Counted from the stretch's first letter, positions 32,419 through 43,031 are shown. The stretch: 64,000 nt of DNA from Pseudidiomarina aestuarii (GCF_003987355.1 NZ_PIPR01000002.1:206177-270176); one strand, 5' to 3'. The notes: a model not told the origin generated them from the letters alone. A program made the numbers and translations.

Positions 32419-34233
32419 TTATTGGGTTTCAGTGGCGCTGGTAGTCTGACTGGGCTCTGGAATGAGCCAGAACTCGCAATGATCGTGCTGCTTCGCTCCT
32501 TTTTTAGCGAGCGAAGCCAGCGCGGCCACATCGTCATGTGATTGGCACTGATTTGGGTCAACCGCCGCGACGCCAATGGCGAGAGCTAGCAACGGAAAAC
32601 GCTTTTGGGTGCCATCGCGATCGGTACCTAATATACAGCCCTCGGTGAGGTCTTGTGGTCGATAGAATTGGCCGATATTTTCCTTAAAGGCCTCCAACAC
32701 CTCATTTAACAGTGCACGCCAATTCGAATCATTCGAGAAAATTGCGACAAAATCATCGCCACCGATGTGTCCGACAAAGGTACCGCTTCCTGTAAGTATT
32801 TTCTGTAATAAATGTCCCAGCCACTGCAAAATCCGGTCGCCTTCGCCGTATCCATAAAGGTCATTGTATGGCTTGAAATTATTCAAATCGAAATAAGCGA
32901 CGTAGAAGCTCTGATGTTGTTGCAAGCGACGGTCGATTTCACGATAGATAGGTACATTGCCGGGCAGCAGCGTCAGCGGGTTCGCATACCGTGCATTCTG
33001 GATTTTCACTTCAGTAATTTGGCGCAGAACATTCCTCACTGAGGCGGTGCCGACAAAGCGCTTATCTTGGGTGATCAGAATTTGTCGGTGAATCTCAAGA
33101 GCTTCATCTTCGGTCATCAATTGACTAACTTCCTCGATAGGTGTGGTTGCATCAACAATCAGAGGATTTCGTTCCATAATATGGTGAACCGGTTTGCTAG
33201 CATACAGCGCGCGCCCGTAGGAGCTGCTGAATATTTCGAGTACTTGCTCACGACGTACGCCTCCCAAAACACGATCGCCTTCAACCACTGGCAAAGATAG
33301 AAGCTCTTTATTTCGACTAAAGTATTCCAGCACTTGCACACAGGGGACCTGCGGCGCAATAGTGGGAACCGATTCAAGCAGCTCTCCAATGGTGCCACTA
33401 CGACTGGGCGTTGGCGTTTGCTCGAGCGCAGTATTGGTTAATTGCGTGGCTGGGTTCGCTTGGGGTAAGCCGAGGAAATAGCCTTGTGCAAGGGGAATCC
33501 CCATACGTTGTAATTCGCGCAGTTCGTCGGCACGTTCGACGCCTTCCGCAATAATCGTTGCACCCAAAGAACGAGCCAATTGCGTAATACTTTTGACGAA
33601 CTCACGCTTACGCGGTTGCTGATCAATACGGTCGATAAAATGCCGATCAATCTTGATATAGTCTGGTTCCAATTCTGCCCATAACGTCAAACCCGAATAC
33701 GCCGAACCCAGATCATCTAAAGCAATTTTAAAACCCGCTTGCTGGTAGCGATGTACCACGCGTTTGAGCTCATCTGGTGAAGAAACGGGATGTTGCTCCG
33801 ACAGTTCAATCACAATTCGGGTTGGATCAATACCCGCCGTTTTTGCAGCTGTCAACGTACATCCTTGTGGATAATTAGCTGCGGTGAGGGTATTCGGATT
33901 TGCGTTGAGGAAAAGTAGCCCCGGGAGTTCCAACCGAGCAAACTGCTGCAGCGCAATTTCTCGACAAAGTACTTCGAGCTCCGCTTCACGACCACTTTTT
34001 TTCGCAACATCAAAGAGCGCAAGTGGACGATGTAGCGGATGACCTTCCGGTCCCCGGATCAGCGCTTCATAGCCGACAATTGGACCTTGGTCGATATCGA
34101 CGATGGGTTGAAACACCGCTGTTAATGACGCATTCTCAAGTAACAGTTCCAGAGCCGCTTCAAGCCGGTCCGTAGTATGTTGTATGGCACTAACAGATCT
34201 ATGTAATTGCTGCTCAGGAAGGTATAAGGTCAT
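32419..34233 (-). CDS. EAL-CBS-GGDEF cyclic-di-GMP protein
   Basis: A soluble 604-residue protein (616 from an upstream GTG at 34269; neither start has a clear ribosome site). Domain order is reversed relative to the common type: EAL first (about 30-265), a CBS pair (about 285-400), then GGDEF (about 420-580). The EAL part keeps EALIRG, IELSEQ, LDDLGSAYSG, IKIDRHF and AEGVER, so phosphodiesterase activity is plausible. The GGDEF motif reads GGDDF, a conservative change that may allow or abolish synthesis. CBS domains often sense adenine nucleotides, so activity may follow energy state. It is the gene after purD on the same strand. Confidence 0.9.
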   Translation of the reverse strand: MTLYLPEQQLHRSVSAIQHTTDRLEAALELLLENASLTAVFQPIVDIDQGPIVGYEALIRGPEGHPLHRPLALFDVAKKSGREAELEVLCREIALQQFARLELPGLLFLNANPNTLTAANYPQGCTLTAAKTAGIDPTRIVIELSEQHPVSSPDELKRVVHRYQQAGFKIALDDLGSAYSGLTLWAELEPDYIKIDRHFIDRIDQQPRKREFVKSITQLARSLGATIIAEGVERADELRELQRMGIPLAQGYFLGLPQANPATQLTNTALEQTPTPSRSGTIGELLESVPTIAPQVPCVQVLEYFSRNKELLSLPVVEGDRVLGGVRREQVLEIFSSSYGRALYASKPVHHIMERNPLIVDATTPIEEVSQLMTEDEALEIHRQILITQDKRFVGTASVRNVLRQITEVKIQNARYANPLTLLPGNVPIYREIDRRLQQHQSFYVAYFDLNNFKPYNDLYGYGEGDRILQWLGHLLQKILTGSGTFVGHIGGDDFVAIFSNDSNWRALLNEVLEAFKENIGQFYRPQDLTEGCILGTDRDGTQKRFPLLALAIGVAAVDPNQCQSHDDVAALASLAKKGAKQHDHCEFWLIPEPSQTTSATETQ

Positions 34234-34309
34234 CGGCTGTCTGTGGGCAGAAATGAAGCTCAATACCACCGACTATATACCGCTATTATGAACCATTCAT
34301 GACAGCCAG

Positions 34310-34344
34310 CTCCGTTCAACTAGCGTGGTGCTCGTTGAACGGAG
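34310..34344. repeat. Perfect 11-bp inverted repeat between purD and the EAL gene
   Basis: CTCCGTTCAAC (34310-34320) and GTTGAACGGAG (34334-34344) are perfect inverted copies around a 13-bp loop. A T-run is missing on both strands, so this is either a Rho-assisted end of the purine operon or an operator/RNA hairpin ahead of the EAL-CBS-GGDEF gene. Confidence 0.7.
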
Positions 34345-34357
34345 TGGGGGGACGGAG

Positions 34358-35638
34358 TTATTCGCGGGCGATAGCTCGGTGGGCGATATCAGTGCGGTAG
34401 TAGACATCATTCCAATGGATGTTGGCTAGGCGCTGGTAGGCCGCTTGTTGGGCCTGAGTGACGCTATCGCCGATAGCGGTGACGCAGAGTACGCGGCCAC
34501 CATTGGTGACCACCTCGCCTTGTTCATTGAGTTGGGTGCCGGCGTGAAAGACTTTGGTGGTCGCATCGTCGCCGGCTAGACCGGAAATGACATCGCCTTT
34601 GCGATAGTTATCAGGATAACCACCCGCAGCCATAACGACTCCGACGGTTGCACGCGGGTCAAAATCGATGTGGTGTTCGGCCAATTGCTCCTGACAGGCT
34701 GCCAAGCACAACTCCACTAAGTCAGACTGTAGTCGCCACATGATTGGCTGTGTTTCGGGGTCGCCGAAGCGGCAGTTGTATTCCAGTACTTTTGCGGTAC
34801 CGTCGGGTGCAATCATCAAACCGGCATACAAAAAGCCGGTGTAGGGATGACCTTCAGCAGCCATACCTTCCACGGTCGGTTGAATGACGTGATCCATAAC
34901 CCAGTTGTGAACTTCTGGCGTGACCACAGGTGCTGGTGAATAAGCGCCCATACCACCGGTATTCGGACCTTTGTCGCCGTTATCACGCGCTTTATGATCT
35001 TGGCTTGAGGCAAACGGGAGTGCTGTTTTGCCGTCAACCATGACGATGAAGCTGGCTTCTTCACCCACCAAAAACTCTTCAATAACCACGCGACTGCCGG
35101 CGGCACCGAAGCGGTTCCCTTCCAGCATGTCATCAATAGCGGCGAAGGCTTCTGCTTGGTCTTGCGCAATGATCACACCTTTACCAGCGGCAAGGCCGTC
35201 AGCCTTGATCACAATAGGTGTACCTTGTGCCTCAACATAAGCTTTCGCCGCGGCAATATCGGTGAAGGTTTGGTAGGCGGCTGTTGGGATCTGATGGCGT
35301 GCTAAGAAATCTTTGCTAAACGCCTTTGACCCCTCCAGTTGAGCGGCACCTTGGGTTGGCCCAAAAATAGTCAAGCCAGCGGCGCGAAACTTATCGACAA
35401 CACCCAGCACTAAGGGAGCTTCAGGACCCACAATGGTGAGTCCTATCGCTTCTTGCTGAGCAAAGGCGAGGAGTTCGTCGACTGCCTCAGCCCCGATGGC
35501 GATGTTAGCTAATTTCGGCTCATTTGCTGTGCCGGCATTGCCGGGTGCAACAAAAACCTGTTCAACGAGCGGCGACTGTGCCGCTTTCCATGCTAATGCA
35601 TGTTCGCGACCGCCGCCGCCAATAACCAATACCTTCAT
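34358..35638 (-). CDS. purD: Phosphoribosylamine-glycine ligase
   Basis: The second step of purine synthesis: phosphoribosylamine plus glycine and ATP gives GAR. The 426-residue ATP-grasp enzyme starts MKVLVIGGGGREHALAWK. It carries the ATP-grasp loop VIKADGLAAGKGVIIA and the signature RFGDPETQPIM. It is the last purine gene of the leftward block, but separated from purH by one extra gene. Confidence 0.97.
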   Translation of the reverse strand: MKVLVIGGGGREHALAWKAAQSPLVEQVFVAPGNAGTANEPKLANIAIGAEAVDELLAFAQQEAIGLTIVGPEAPLVLGVVDKFRAAGLTIFGPTQGAAQLEGSKAFSKDFLARHQIPTAAYQTFTDIAAAKAYVEAQGTPIVIKADGLAAGKGVIIAQDQAEAFAAIDDMLEGNRFGAAGSRVVIEEFLVGEEASFIVMVDGKTALPFASSQDHKARDNGDKGPNTGGMGAYSPAPVVTPEVHNWVMDHVIQPTVEGMAAEGHPYTGFLYAGLMIAPDGTAKVLEYNCRFGDPETQPIMWRLQSDLVELCLAACQEQLAEHHIDFDPRATVGVVMAAGGYPDNYRKGDVISGLAGDDATTKVFHAGTQLNEQGEVVTNGGRVLCVTAIGDSVTQAQQAAYQRLANIHWNDVYYRTDIAHRAIARE

Positions 35639-35646
35639 GCCTATTG

Positions 35647-36555
35647 TTACTCTTGAGTTGTGGTTGGTTTCATAAATTTCAGTGTGAATCGGTCACTTTC
35701 ACCAATAGCCAGAAATTTCTCACGGTCTTCGTCACCAAGACGCAAGCTTGGTGGCAATGTCCAGACACCGCGCGGATGATCTGCCGTATCCATTTCATTA
35801 GCATTAATTGGGCTACTGCCGACCAATTCAAAGCCCGCGGCTTCTGCCATGGCAATCGCAACGCTTTCTTTCATGTAGCCAGAGCTCGACATTTCTTCAT
35901 CTGGACGATCTTCTGGCAAACGGTGGTCAACAACACCTAGCACACCGCCCGGTTTCAAAGCCGTATAGAAAGTCGCAAACGCCGTTTGCAGACCTTCTTC
36001 ACCTGCAGCCATATACCAGTTGTGCAAGTTGCGGAAGGTCAACACCATATCGGCTGAACCAGCTGGTGCCACTTCGGTCACGGCGTTGGCATTGAATTCG
36101 GTCATGACGATTGCTGAAAACGCATCATCTGAGGCGATCCGTTCGGCAAAGGCAGTGCGTGAACGATTGAAGTAATCGCTGCTGCTATCCGCAGGGAAAT
36201 GCGCTGCGTAAAGCATACCCTGGTCTTTAAGATACGGTGCCAGAATTTCTGTATACCAACCGCCACCTGGCCAAATCTCAACGACTGTCATGTCGGGTTC
36301 GAGGCCGAAAAACTCTAAGGTTTCGACCGGATGCCGAAAAGCATCGCGAGCTTTGTTGCTGTCTGAGCGCAATTCGCTCGCTACAACGTCAGCTAAGGTT
36401 AGGCCAGCCGTTTCGGTCATCATTTCTTCTTGCATCGCTTGCTCTTCAACAGCGGCTGTTGGCTCTTGCGGAGCTTCGGTCTGTTGGGGAGCTTCGCTGC
36501 AAGCAGCAGCAAGCGCGGATATAGCAAAAACACTGGATAATGCGAATTTGTTCAT
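35647..36555 (-). CDS. Exported SAM-methyltransferase-fold lipoprotein (COG4798-like)
   Basis: A 302-residue protein starting MNKFALSSVFAISALAAACS, a lipoprotein signal (LAAAC). A Glu/Pro/Gln-rich linker follows to about residue 50, and then a class I methyltransferase fold: FFGLEPDMTVVEIWPGGGWY (motif I region) and a later GGVLGVVDHR strand. The acidic motif I glutamate is present (VVEIWPGGG). Substrate unknown; because SAM is not expected in the periplasm, it may bind another ligand or not be a methyltransferase at all. It sits 61 bp after purH and 8 bp before purD, inside the purine operon. The ATG at 36555 is favoured over a longer frame to 36579. Confidence 0.8.
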   Translation of the reverse strand: MNKFALSSVFAISALAAACSEAPQQTEAPQEPTAAVEEQAMQEEMMTETAGLTLADVVASELRSDSNKARDAFRHPVETLEFFGLEPDMTVVEIWPGGGWYTEILAPYLKDQGMLYAAHFPADSSSDYFNRSRTAFAERIASDDAFSAIVMTEFNANAVTEVAPAGSADMVLTFRNLHNWYMAAGEEGLQTAFATFYTALKPGGVLGVVDHRLPEDRPDEEMSSSGYMKESVAIAMAEAAGFELVGSSPINANEMDTADHPRGVWTLPPSLRLGDEDREKFLAIGESDRFTLKFMKPTTTQE

Positions 36556-36617
36556 GGTCAGTTCCTCATTGCAAAGCATGTAAGGGCAATCTGTTGTACC
36601 ACATAACCAACAAGTTT

Positions 36618-38186
36618 TTAGTGTTTAAAATGACGCATTCCGGTAAATACCATGGCAATTCCATGTTCATTCGCGGCGGCAATAATCTCGTCGTCGCGAA
36701 TGGACCCGCCGGGTTGAATGATGGCAGAAATTCCCGCTGCAGCGGCAGCATCAATACCATCACGAAACGGGAAAAAGGCATCCGATGCCATTACCGATCC
36801 CGCTACTTCTAAGTTCTCATCAGCCGCTTTAATGCCAGCAATTTTGGCACTATACACACGGCTCATTTGGCCTGCACCGACGCCAATGGTCATGCCGTCT
36901 CGGGCATACACAATAGCATTCGACTTCACAAATTTTGCTACTTTCCAGCAAAACAGAAGGTCTTGAAGCTGCTCAGCCGTCGGTTGCACTGTTGTCACAA
37001 CTTTCAAATCAGCTGCGGTAATTTGGCCTTGATCACTGTCTTGAACCAGCAAGCCACCGTTAACACGCTTGTAGTCATACGTGGCTGGACGCTCAGACGA
37101 CCACTCACCGCACTCCAATAACCGCACATTGGTTTTCGCAGCAACGGCGGCACGGGCGTCAGCACTAACCCGCGGAGCAATAATCACTTCAACAAATTGC
37201 TGCTCAACGATGGCACGCGCAGTATCACCATCCAATTCGCGGTTAAACGCGATAATACCGCCGAACGCTGAGGTCGGGTCGGTTTTGAAAGCGCGTTGAT
37301 AGGCAGCTAGACAGTTATCCCCGATGGCAACACCACATGGGTTGGCATGTTTCACGATCACACACGCAGGCTGTTCAAACGACTTCACACACTCCAAGGC
37401 AGCGTCGGTGTCAGCAATGTTATTGAACGACAGCGCTTTGCCTTGTAATTGCTGTGCTGTGGCAACAGACGCCTCAGCGGGCTTCGCTTCAGTGTAAAAA
37501 GCGGCACTTTGATGGCTGTTTTCGCCGTAGCGCAAGTCTTGCTTCTTCTCGAGCTGAATATTAAAGGTGCGTGGGAATGGACTCTCTTGACCCGGCAAAC
37601 GCGCGCCAAAGTATTGCGCAATCATACCGTCGTATTGTGCAGTATGCTCGAACGCTCGAATGGCAAGGTCAAAGCGCGTGTCAAAAGTCAGGCTATTGGC
37701 GTTTGCATCCATTTCTGTCAGCACGCGGTCATAGTCACTGGCATTGACCACAATAGTGACATCGCGGTGATTTTTGGCTGCCGCTCGAACCATCGTGGGG
37801 CCACCGATATCAATATTTTCGACCGCATCTTCATGGGTACAGTCTGGGGCTGCGACAGTTTCAGCAAACGGATACAGATTCACCACGACCATATCAATTG
37901 GAGCGATATCTTGCTCGGCCATAACAGCCTCATCAACACCACGACGCGCCAGAATGCCACCGTGAATTTTAGGATGCAGCGTTTTCACCCGGCCATTCAT
38001 GATTTCCACTTGGCCGGTGTGTTCAGACACATCGGTAACCGCTATAGCATGTTCACGCAGAAGTTTGGCAGTGCCACCGGTTGAGAGAATATGTACGCCT
38101 CGAGCAACCAGGGCCTTGGCAAAATCGACAATACCAGTTTTGTCAGAAACGCTAATCAGTGCGCGTTGAATCGGTCGTTGGTCCAT
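36618..38186 (-). CDS. purH: Bifunctional AICAR formyltransferase / IMP cyclohydrolase
   Basis: The last two steps of IMP synthesis. It is 522 residues long. The N-terminal IMP cyclohydrolase domain (about 5-150) has [19 protein letters not shown] and TGGTAKLL. The C-terminal transformylase domain contains [10 protein letters not shown] (catalytic Lys and His) and [12 protein letters not shown]. The order fis-purH-purD is common in Alteromonadales and Vibrionales, though usually without the extra gene found here. Confidence 0.97.
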   Translation of the reverse strand: MDQRPIQRALISVSDKTGIVDFAKALVARGVHILSTGGTAKLLREHAIAVTDVSEHTGQVEIMNGRVKTLHPKIHGGILARRGVDEAVMAEQDIAPIDMVVVNLYPFAETVAAPDCTHEDAVENIDIGGPTMVRAAAKNHRDVTIVVNASDYDRVLTEMDANANSLTFDTRFDLAIRAFEHTAQYDGMIAQYFGARLPGQESPFPRTFNIQLEKKQDLRYGENSHQSAAFYTEAKPAEASVATAQQLQGKALSFNNIADTDAALECVKSFEQPACVIVKHANPCGVAIGDNCLAAYQRAFKTDPTSAFGGIIAFNRELDGDTARAIVEQQFVEVIIAPRVSADARAAVAAKTNVRLLECGEWSSERPATYDYKRVNGGLLVQDSDQGQITAADLKVVTTVQPTAEQLQDLLFCWKVAKFVKSNAIVYARDGMTIGVGAGQMSRVYSAKIAGIKAADENLEVAGSVMASDAFFPFRDGIDAAAAAGISAIIQPGGSIRDDEIIAAANEHGIAMVFTGMRHFKH

Positions 38187-38242
38187 GAAAAATCACCGTC
38201 TGTTAAAAGCAATAAGAGTGTAGTTGACTGGAGCACAAAAGA

Positions 38243-38268
38243 AAAAAGAGCACACAGGTGCTCTTTTT
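38243..38268 (-). terminator. Intrinsic terminator after fis
   Basis: AAAAAGAGCAC / GTGCTCTTTTT with a 4-base loop: an 11-bp stem ending in a T-run on the minus strand. It lies between fis and purH, so the dusB-fis operon ends here and purH must have its own promoter or depend on read-through. Confidence 0.9.
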
Positions 38269-38277
38269 CAAGGGGCA

Positions 38278-38571
38278 TTAATTCATGCCGTATTTTTTCA
38301 GCTTCTTGCGCAACGTGCCGCGATTGATACCGAGCATGGTCGCTGCCCGCGTTTGATTGCCGCGAGTGTAGGTCATGACCTCTTCGAGCAATGGAGCTTC
38401 TACTTCCGCCAAAACCAACTCATACAACTCTTCAGGATCGTGACCATCTAAAGCTTTCAGAAACTTATTGATGGCTTGTTTCACGGAATCACGCAGAGGC
38501 TTAGGCTGTGCGTTGTTACCTAAAGTGGTAAATGGAGAAACCGTGTCACGATTCGTATTTTGATCAAACAT
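38278..38571 (-). CDS. fis: Nucleoid protein Fis
   Basis: A 97-residue DNA-bending protein. The C-terminal helix-turn-helix (about 73-95: [20 protein letters not shown]) is nearly identical to E. coli Fis, and the N-terminal hairpin region that contacts Hin/Gin-type recombinases is present. It lies 18 bp after dusB, as in E. coli, where fis is growth-rate regulated through the dusB promoter. Confidence 0.97.
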   Translation of the reverse strand: MFDQNTNRDTVSPFTTLGNNAQPKPLRDSVKQAINKFLKALDGHDPEELYELVLAEVEAPLLEEVMTYTRGNQTRAATMLGINRGTLRKKLKKYGMN

Positions 38572-38589
38572 AGGTGCGCTCTATCTCTT

Positions 38590-39555
38590 CTAGTTTCCAA
38601 ATGTAAAAAAATTCGCCAAGGCATCGAGTTGCTCTTGCGGGTCCTCGATACCCATAAAGTGCTGACGAAACGCTTGCGCAGGCTGCTGTTCTTGCAAATA
38701 CCAGCCCACATGCTTACGAGCAATTCGGGTTCCCATAAAATCACCGTAGTGCTGATGTAATCGGTGTACATGACGTAACACCACATCACTCACTTCACTC
38801 GGTGCTGGCGGAGCCACTTTCTTGCCCGTCGCTAAATAAGTCGCAATCTCCCGAAATAACCACGGATTGCCTTGTGCGCCGCGGCCAATCATAACCGCGT
38901 CTGCACCAGTGTAATCGAGGACTTCACGGGCACGTTCTGGTGTCGTAATGTCACCGTTTGCGACAACCGGAATCGACACCGCGCGTTTAATCGCTTTGAT
39001 GGTGTCGTACTCCGCATTGCCCTTGTACATGCATGCTCGTGTCCGACCATGCACGGCCAGCGATTGAATTCCAGCCTGTTCAGCCAGTTGCGCAATCGCT
39101 ACGCCATTGCGATGCTCAGGATCCCAGCCCGTTCGTATCTTTAACGTCACCGGTACCGCAACTGCATTGACCACGGCATGCAGAATTTCTTCTACCAACT
39201 CTGGGTATTGCAGCAGGGCAGATCCTGCCATCTTCTTATTCACCTTTTTTGCTGGGCAACCCATATTGATATCGATGATCTGCGCGCCATGCTCGACATT
39301 GTGTTGCGCGGCGGCAGCCATTAATTCAGGTTCACAACCAGCAATTTGCACCGCTTTTATACCGGGTTCATCCGCGTGGCCCATCCGCGCCATCGATTTG
39401 CGGGTATTCCAGACGCGCGGATTGCTCGAAAGCATTTCGGATACAGTTAGTCCAGCTCCCAACTCTTGGCATAACTGCCGAAAGGGAAGGTCCGTCACAC
39501 CTGCCATAGGTGCGAGTATTACTGGATTATCTAATTGATAAGGTCCGATCCGCAT
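38590..39555 (-). CDS. dusB: tRNA-dihydrouridine synthase B
   Basis: A flavin enzyme that reduces uridine to dihydrouridine in the D-loop of tRNAs. The 321-residue protein starts [20 protein letters not shown]. It carries the catalytic Cys in [17 protein letters not shown]-binding VHGRTR and IPVVANGDI, and [11 protein letters not shown]. It is the promoter-proximal gene of the dusB-fis operon. Confidence 0.96.
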   Translation of the reverse strand: MRIGPYQLDNPVILAPMAGVTDLPFRQLCQELGAGLTVSEMLSSNPRVWNTRKSMARMGHADEPGIKAVQIAGCEPELMAAAAQHNVEHGAQIIDINMGCPAKKVNKKMAGSALLQYPELVEEILHAVVNAVAVPVTLKIRTGWDPEHRNGVAIAQLAEQAGIQSLAVHGRTRACMYKGNAEYDTIKAIKRAVSIPVVANGDITTPERAREVLDYTGADAVMIGRGAQGNPWLFREIATYLATGKKVAPPAPSEVSDVVLRHVHRLHQHYGDFMGTRIARKHVGWYLQEQQPAQAFRQHFMGIEDPQEQLDALANFFTFGN

Positions 39556-39614
39556 CGGTTAAAAACTGTGCAACTCAAGGGTGGGAAATTTTAGGGAATT
39601 TGTGCGCAAATGAA

Positions 39615-39647
39615 AAGGCTGGAATTTGTACAAATCCCAGCTTTTTT
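39615..39647. terminator. Hairpin between prmA and dusB
   Basis: GCTGG-A-ATTTGTACAAAT-C-CCAGC is a long inverted repeat with AAAA on the left and TTTTTT on the right. On the minus strand (prmA direction) it ends in TTTTC. It can end the accBC-prmA transcript, with dusB starting anew about 60 bp further on. Confidence 0.7.
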
Positions 39648-39687
39648 GCACTTTTTTGACTTGACAAAAGCGTTCTGTGATTAGGCT

Positions 39688-40572
39688 CTAAGCGTTGTTA
39701 TGGCGTGCATGCAGCATCGCCCACTCGGCACTCATTTGGGTTGGGCTGAAAGTAAAGCTCGGCGCATAAGCAGCTTGAACCGCACTTACTTGACGCTCGA
39801 GGATACCCGACATCACCAAGTCACCCTGTGGACCTACATAGGCACTGATCACACTGGAAAGATCTTGCAGTGGCCCGGCTAACACGTTGGCTAACACAAT
39901 ATCGGCTGGTAATTCAGGTTGTTGACTCGGCAAGTACACTTCCAGTCGATCCGCCACGCCGTTGCGCTCAGCATTGTCGCGACTCGCAATTAAGGCTTGT
40001 TGGTCGATATCGATACCAATGGCGCGCTCTGCACCGAGTAGCAATGCCGCGATAGCGAGAATGCCCGAACCACAGCCAAAATCGACGACCGTCTTACCCG
40101 TTAAGTCTTGTCCGTCTAACCAGGTTAAACAAAGTGCAGTGGTTGGGTGCGTGCCAGTTCCAAACGCCATACCGGGGTCGAGTAAAATATTAACCGCCTC
40201 GGGGTCAGGGATCTCGCGCCAACTTGGACATACCCATAAGCGCTCACCGAAACGGATTGGATGAAAGTTATCCATCCATTCGCGTTCCCAATCTTTGTCT
40301 TCCAGCCCATCGGTTTTGTAATCAAGGCCATCGGAAAAGTGGGGGCTTGCCTGCAATGCAGCAATGACCGGCTTCAAGTCTGCCTCGGCATCAAAAAGTC
40401 CGGTGATCAGCGTTTCATGCCAATACACCGCTTCGCCGCGAGGGGGTTCAAAGATCGGATTGTCTTGGGCATCACGAAAGGTCACCGCAACAGCGCCTTG
40501 CTCTTCAAGCAGCTCCCCAATGTGCGGAGCTGCCTGTTCAGAGCCGGCTACGGTAAGTTGAATCCATGGCAT
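39688..40572 (-). CDS. prmA: Ribosomal protein L11 methyltransferase
   Basis: It methylates L11 on several amino groups. It is 294 residues long. An N-terminal substrate-recognition domain starts [12 protein letters not shown]. The catalytic domain has [20 protein letters not shown] (SAM motif I), [15 protein letters not shown] and [11 protein letters not shown] (the NxLA motif). It starts 5 bp after accC ends. Confidence 0.96.
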   Translation of the reverse strand: MPWIQLTVAGSEQAAPHIGELLEEQGAVAVTFRDAQDNPIFEPPRGEAVYWHETLITGLFDAEADLKPVIAALQASPHFSDGLDYKTDGLEDKDWEREWMDNFHPIRFGERLWVCPSWREIPDPEAVNILLDPGMAFGTGTHPTTALCLTWLDGQDLTGKTVVDFGCGSGILAIAALLLGAERAIGIDIDQQALIASRDNAERNGVADRLEVYLPSQQPELPADIVLANVLAGPLQDLSSVISAYVGPQGDLVMSGILERQVSAVQAAYAPSFTFSPTQMSAEWAMLHARHNNA

Positions 40573-40577
40573 AGGCG

Positions 40578-41927
40578 TTAGTGACCGCCCATGCCTAGTT
40601 TCTTCTCGAGATAGTGGATATTGGTGCCACCGTGCTGGAAGTTCTCATCGGCCATAATGTCCTTTTGTAGCGGGACATTGGTCTTGATACCTTCGATGAT
40701 GAGTTCGCTCAATGCGTTACGCATGCGCGCAATCGCCACATCACGATTCTCACCGTAAGTAATGAGCTTACCAATCATCGAGTCGTAGTTTGGTGGCACT
40801 TTGTAGTCTGCATACACATGCGAGTCCCAGCGCACCCCTAAACCACCTGGTGAGTGGAAACGAGTAATTAAGCCAGGAGAAGGAACGAAGGTATTTGGAT
40901 CTTCGGCATTAATCCGACATTCCACAGCATGGCCACGTATCACCACATCTTCTTGTGAAATGGACAATGGACGCCCCGCAGCAATGCGCAGCTGCTCTTT
41001 GATTAAGTCTATGCCGGTGACCATTTCGGTGACTGGATGCTCGACCTGAATCCGCGTGTTCATTTCAATGAAATAGAACTCACCGTTCTCGTACAAGAAT
41101 TCAAAGGTACCGGCACCACGATAGTTGATTTCGATACAAGCTTTGGCACAGCGCTCGCCAATATACTTGCGCATTTCAGGCGTGATACCTGGTGCTGGTG
41201 CTTCTTCTACAACCTTCTGGTGACGGCGTTGCATGGAGCAATCACGCTCGCCCAGATACACTGCGTTACCTTGGCCATCTGCGAGTACTTGAATCTCAAT
41301 ATGGCGTGGGTTTTCGAGGAACTTTTCCATGTAGACCATCGGGTTGCCGAAGGCCGCGCCTGCTTCAGCTTTGGTCATGCTGATCGAGCTCAGGAGTTCC
41401 TCTTCCTTGCGCACGACGCGCATCCCACGACCACCGCCACCACCGGCTGCTTTAACGATAATCGGATAGCCAATACGTTTGGCTATTTTCTTATTCTTCT
41501 CGTCATCGTCATCCAGTTCACCACCAGAGCCAGGCACACAAGGAACACCTGCCTTTTTCATCGCTTCAATGGCTGAGACCTTATCGCCCATCAACCGGAT
41601 AACATCAGCGGTTGGACCGACAAAAATAAAGCCAGAGTTCTCCACTTGCTCGGCAAAATCGGCATTTTCAGCCAAAAAACCGTAGCCAGGGTGAATCGCC
41701 GCTGCATCGGTAATTTCTGCCGCGCTAATAATGCGAGGTATATTGAGATAACTATCCGTTGCTGGCGCATTGCCGATACAAATCGACTCATCTGCCAACA
41801 ACACGTGTTTTAAATTTCTATCAACCGTCGAATGCACCGCAACTGTTTTGATGCCCAGTTCTTTACACGCTCGTAGAACGCGTAATGCGATTTCACCGCG
41901 GTTGGCAATGACAACCTTATCTAACAT
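40578..41927 (-). CDS. accC: Acetyl-CoA carboxylase, biotin carboxylase subunit
   Basis: The ATP-dependent carboxylation of biotin on AccB, the first half of malonyl-CoA formation. It is 449 residues long. The ATP-grasp loop is [14 protein letters not shown], with the biotin carboxylase motifs [19 protein letters not shown] and [16 protein letters not shown]. The accB-accC gap is 23 bp. Confidence 0.97.
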   Translation of the reverse strand: MLDKVVIANRGEIALRVLRACKELGIKTVAVHSTVDRNLKHVLLADESICIGNAPATDSYLNIPRIISAAEITDAAAIHPGYGFLAENADFAEQVENSGFIFVGPTADVIRLMGDKVSAIEAMKKAGVPCVPGSGGELDDDDEKNKKIAKRIGYPIIVKAAGGGGGRGMRVVRKEEELLSSISMTKAEAGAAFGNPMVYMEKFLENPRHIEIQVLADGQGNAVYLGERDCSMQRRHQKVVEEAPAPGITPEMRKYIGERCAKACIEINYRGAGTFEFLYENGEFYFIEMNTRIQVEHPVTEMVTGIDLIKEQLRIAAGRPLSISQEDVVIRGHAVECRINAEDPNTFVPSPGLITRFHSPGGLGVRWDSHVYADYKVPPNYDSMIGKLITYGENRDVAIARMRNALSELIIEGIKTNVPLQKDIMADENFQHGGTNIHYLEKKLGMGGH

Positions 41928-41950
41928 GATAATGTCCTGATCGCGTGGGT

Positions 41951-42409
41951 TTATTCGATGATAAACAGGGGTTGGTCAAATTCGACCGGTTCGCCGTTTT
42001 CAACCATGATTTGCTTCACGACGCCGCCTTTATCGGCTTCGATTTGGTTCATCATCTTCATCGCTTCAACAATACACAAGGTATCGCCTGCTTTGACTTG
42101 CTGACCGACGGTCACGAAGTCGGGTGAGCCTGGTGCTGGCGCTGCATAGAAGGTACCCACCATAGGCGAGCGCATTACGTGGCCGCTAATTTCTGGTTCG
42201 GCAACCGGCGCACTGGCAGCTGGTGCTGGCGCTGCTGCTGGAGCAGGTGCGTGTTGCGGAGCTGGCATTTGGTAGTGCATTGGCATAGCCTGCTGTGCAC
42301 TTGAGCCGCGATGAATGCGCACTGACTCTTCACCTTCGGTGATTTCCAGTTCGGCAATACCAGACTCTTCAACGAGTTCGATCAACTTTTTAATTTTACG
42401 AATATCCAT
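41951..42409 (-). CDS. accB: Acetyl-CoA carboxylase, biotin carboxyl carrier protein
   Basis: It carries biotin between AccC and the AccAD transferase. The 152-residue protein has an N-terminal helical region ([20 protein letters not shown]), a Pro/Ala-rich flexible linker (about 50-75) and the C-terminal biotinyl domain with [11 protein letters not shown], where Lys118 is the biotinylation site. It follows aroQ by 26 bp. Confidence 0.97.
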   Translation of the reverse strand: MDIRKIKKLIELVEESGIAELEITEGEESVRIHRGSSAQQAMPMHYQMPAPQHAPAPAAAPAPAASAPVAEPEISGHVMRSPMVGTFYAAPAPGSPDFVTVGQQVKAGDTLCIVEAMKMMNQIEADKGGVVKQIMVENGEPVEFDQPLFIIE

Positions 42410-42435
42410 GATCTTGTGTGACCCCAGTGTTGAGA

Positions 42436-42897
42436 TTAATCGTGTAATTGTTGCTGCGCAGCAGTCAGCGCCAATTCATAACCTTGAGCGCCCAAGCCAC
42501 AAATGACTCCAACGGCTATATCAGCGAGGTATGAATGGCGACGAAAAGCTTCGCGAGCGTGAATATTGGATAGGTGTACTTCAATGAACGGAATCGCGAC
42601 GCCAGCGAGGGCGTCTCGCAGTGCAATGCTGGTGTGCGTGTATGCACCCGGATTGATAACAATGAAGTCGACGCCTTGTTGTTGTGCCTCGTGAACCCAA
42701 TCAATTAATTGATGTTCAGCGTTGCTTTGGCGACAGTTCAGTTCAAAACCAAACTGCTGAGCTTGTTGTTGCAGCTTCGCTTCAATAGTTGCAAGCGTTG
42801 CGGAACCATAGACTTCTGGTTCTCGGGTTCCCAATAGGTTTAGGTTTGGCCCATTGAGCAACAGAATTCGATGTTTTTTCGGCGTAGTTGACGTCAT
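42436..42897 (-). CDS. aroQ: Type II 3-dehydroquinate dehydratase
   Basis: The third shikimate-pathway step. It is a 153-residue flavodoxin-like dodecamer subunit. The catalytic Tyr lies in the lid region [10 protein letters not shown], the His in [17 protein letters not shown], and the substrate loop in [17 protein letters not shown]. The order aroQ-accB-accC is widely conserved in gammaproteobacteria. Confidence 0.97.
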   Translation of the reverse strand: MTSTTPKKHRILLLNGPNLNLLGTREPEVYGSATLATIEAKLQQQAQQFGFELNCRQSNAEHQLIDWVHEAQQQGVDFIVINPGAYTHTSIALRDALAGVAIPFIEVHLSNIHAREAFRRHSYLADIAVGVICGLGAQGYELALTAAQQQLHD

Positions 42898-42979
42898 TAT
42901 GCTGCGATCTTCTTCGAAAATTTCGATTACGTTGCAAACTGCTTATTTAGTGTCCGCTTTAGGCACTTAGTTCACAGGT

Positions 42980-43003
42980 GATTTTTCATTATAGTGAAAA
43001 ATC
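42980..43003. terminator. Inverted repeat downstream of dsbD / upstream of aroQ
   Basis: GATTTTTCA and TGAAAAATC form a perfect 9-bp inverted repeat around TTATAG. It lies 29 bp past the dsbD stop and about 80 bp before aroQ. It could end the cutA-dsbD transcript or be an operator for aroQ-accBC; a T-run outside the stem is missing. Confidence 0.5.
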
Positions 43004-43031
43004 GCAGTTACGCAGCAAAATACTGGTCTTA

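Noticed and set aside
37449..38084. 211-residue open frame on the + strand
   Set aside because: It lies wholly antisense to purH, whose protein motifs are intact; no ribosome site and no recognisable domain.
41037..41576. 179-residue open frame antisense to accC
   Set aside because: accC is complete and conserved here; the antisense frame has no start signal or family.
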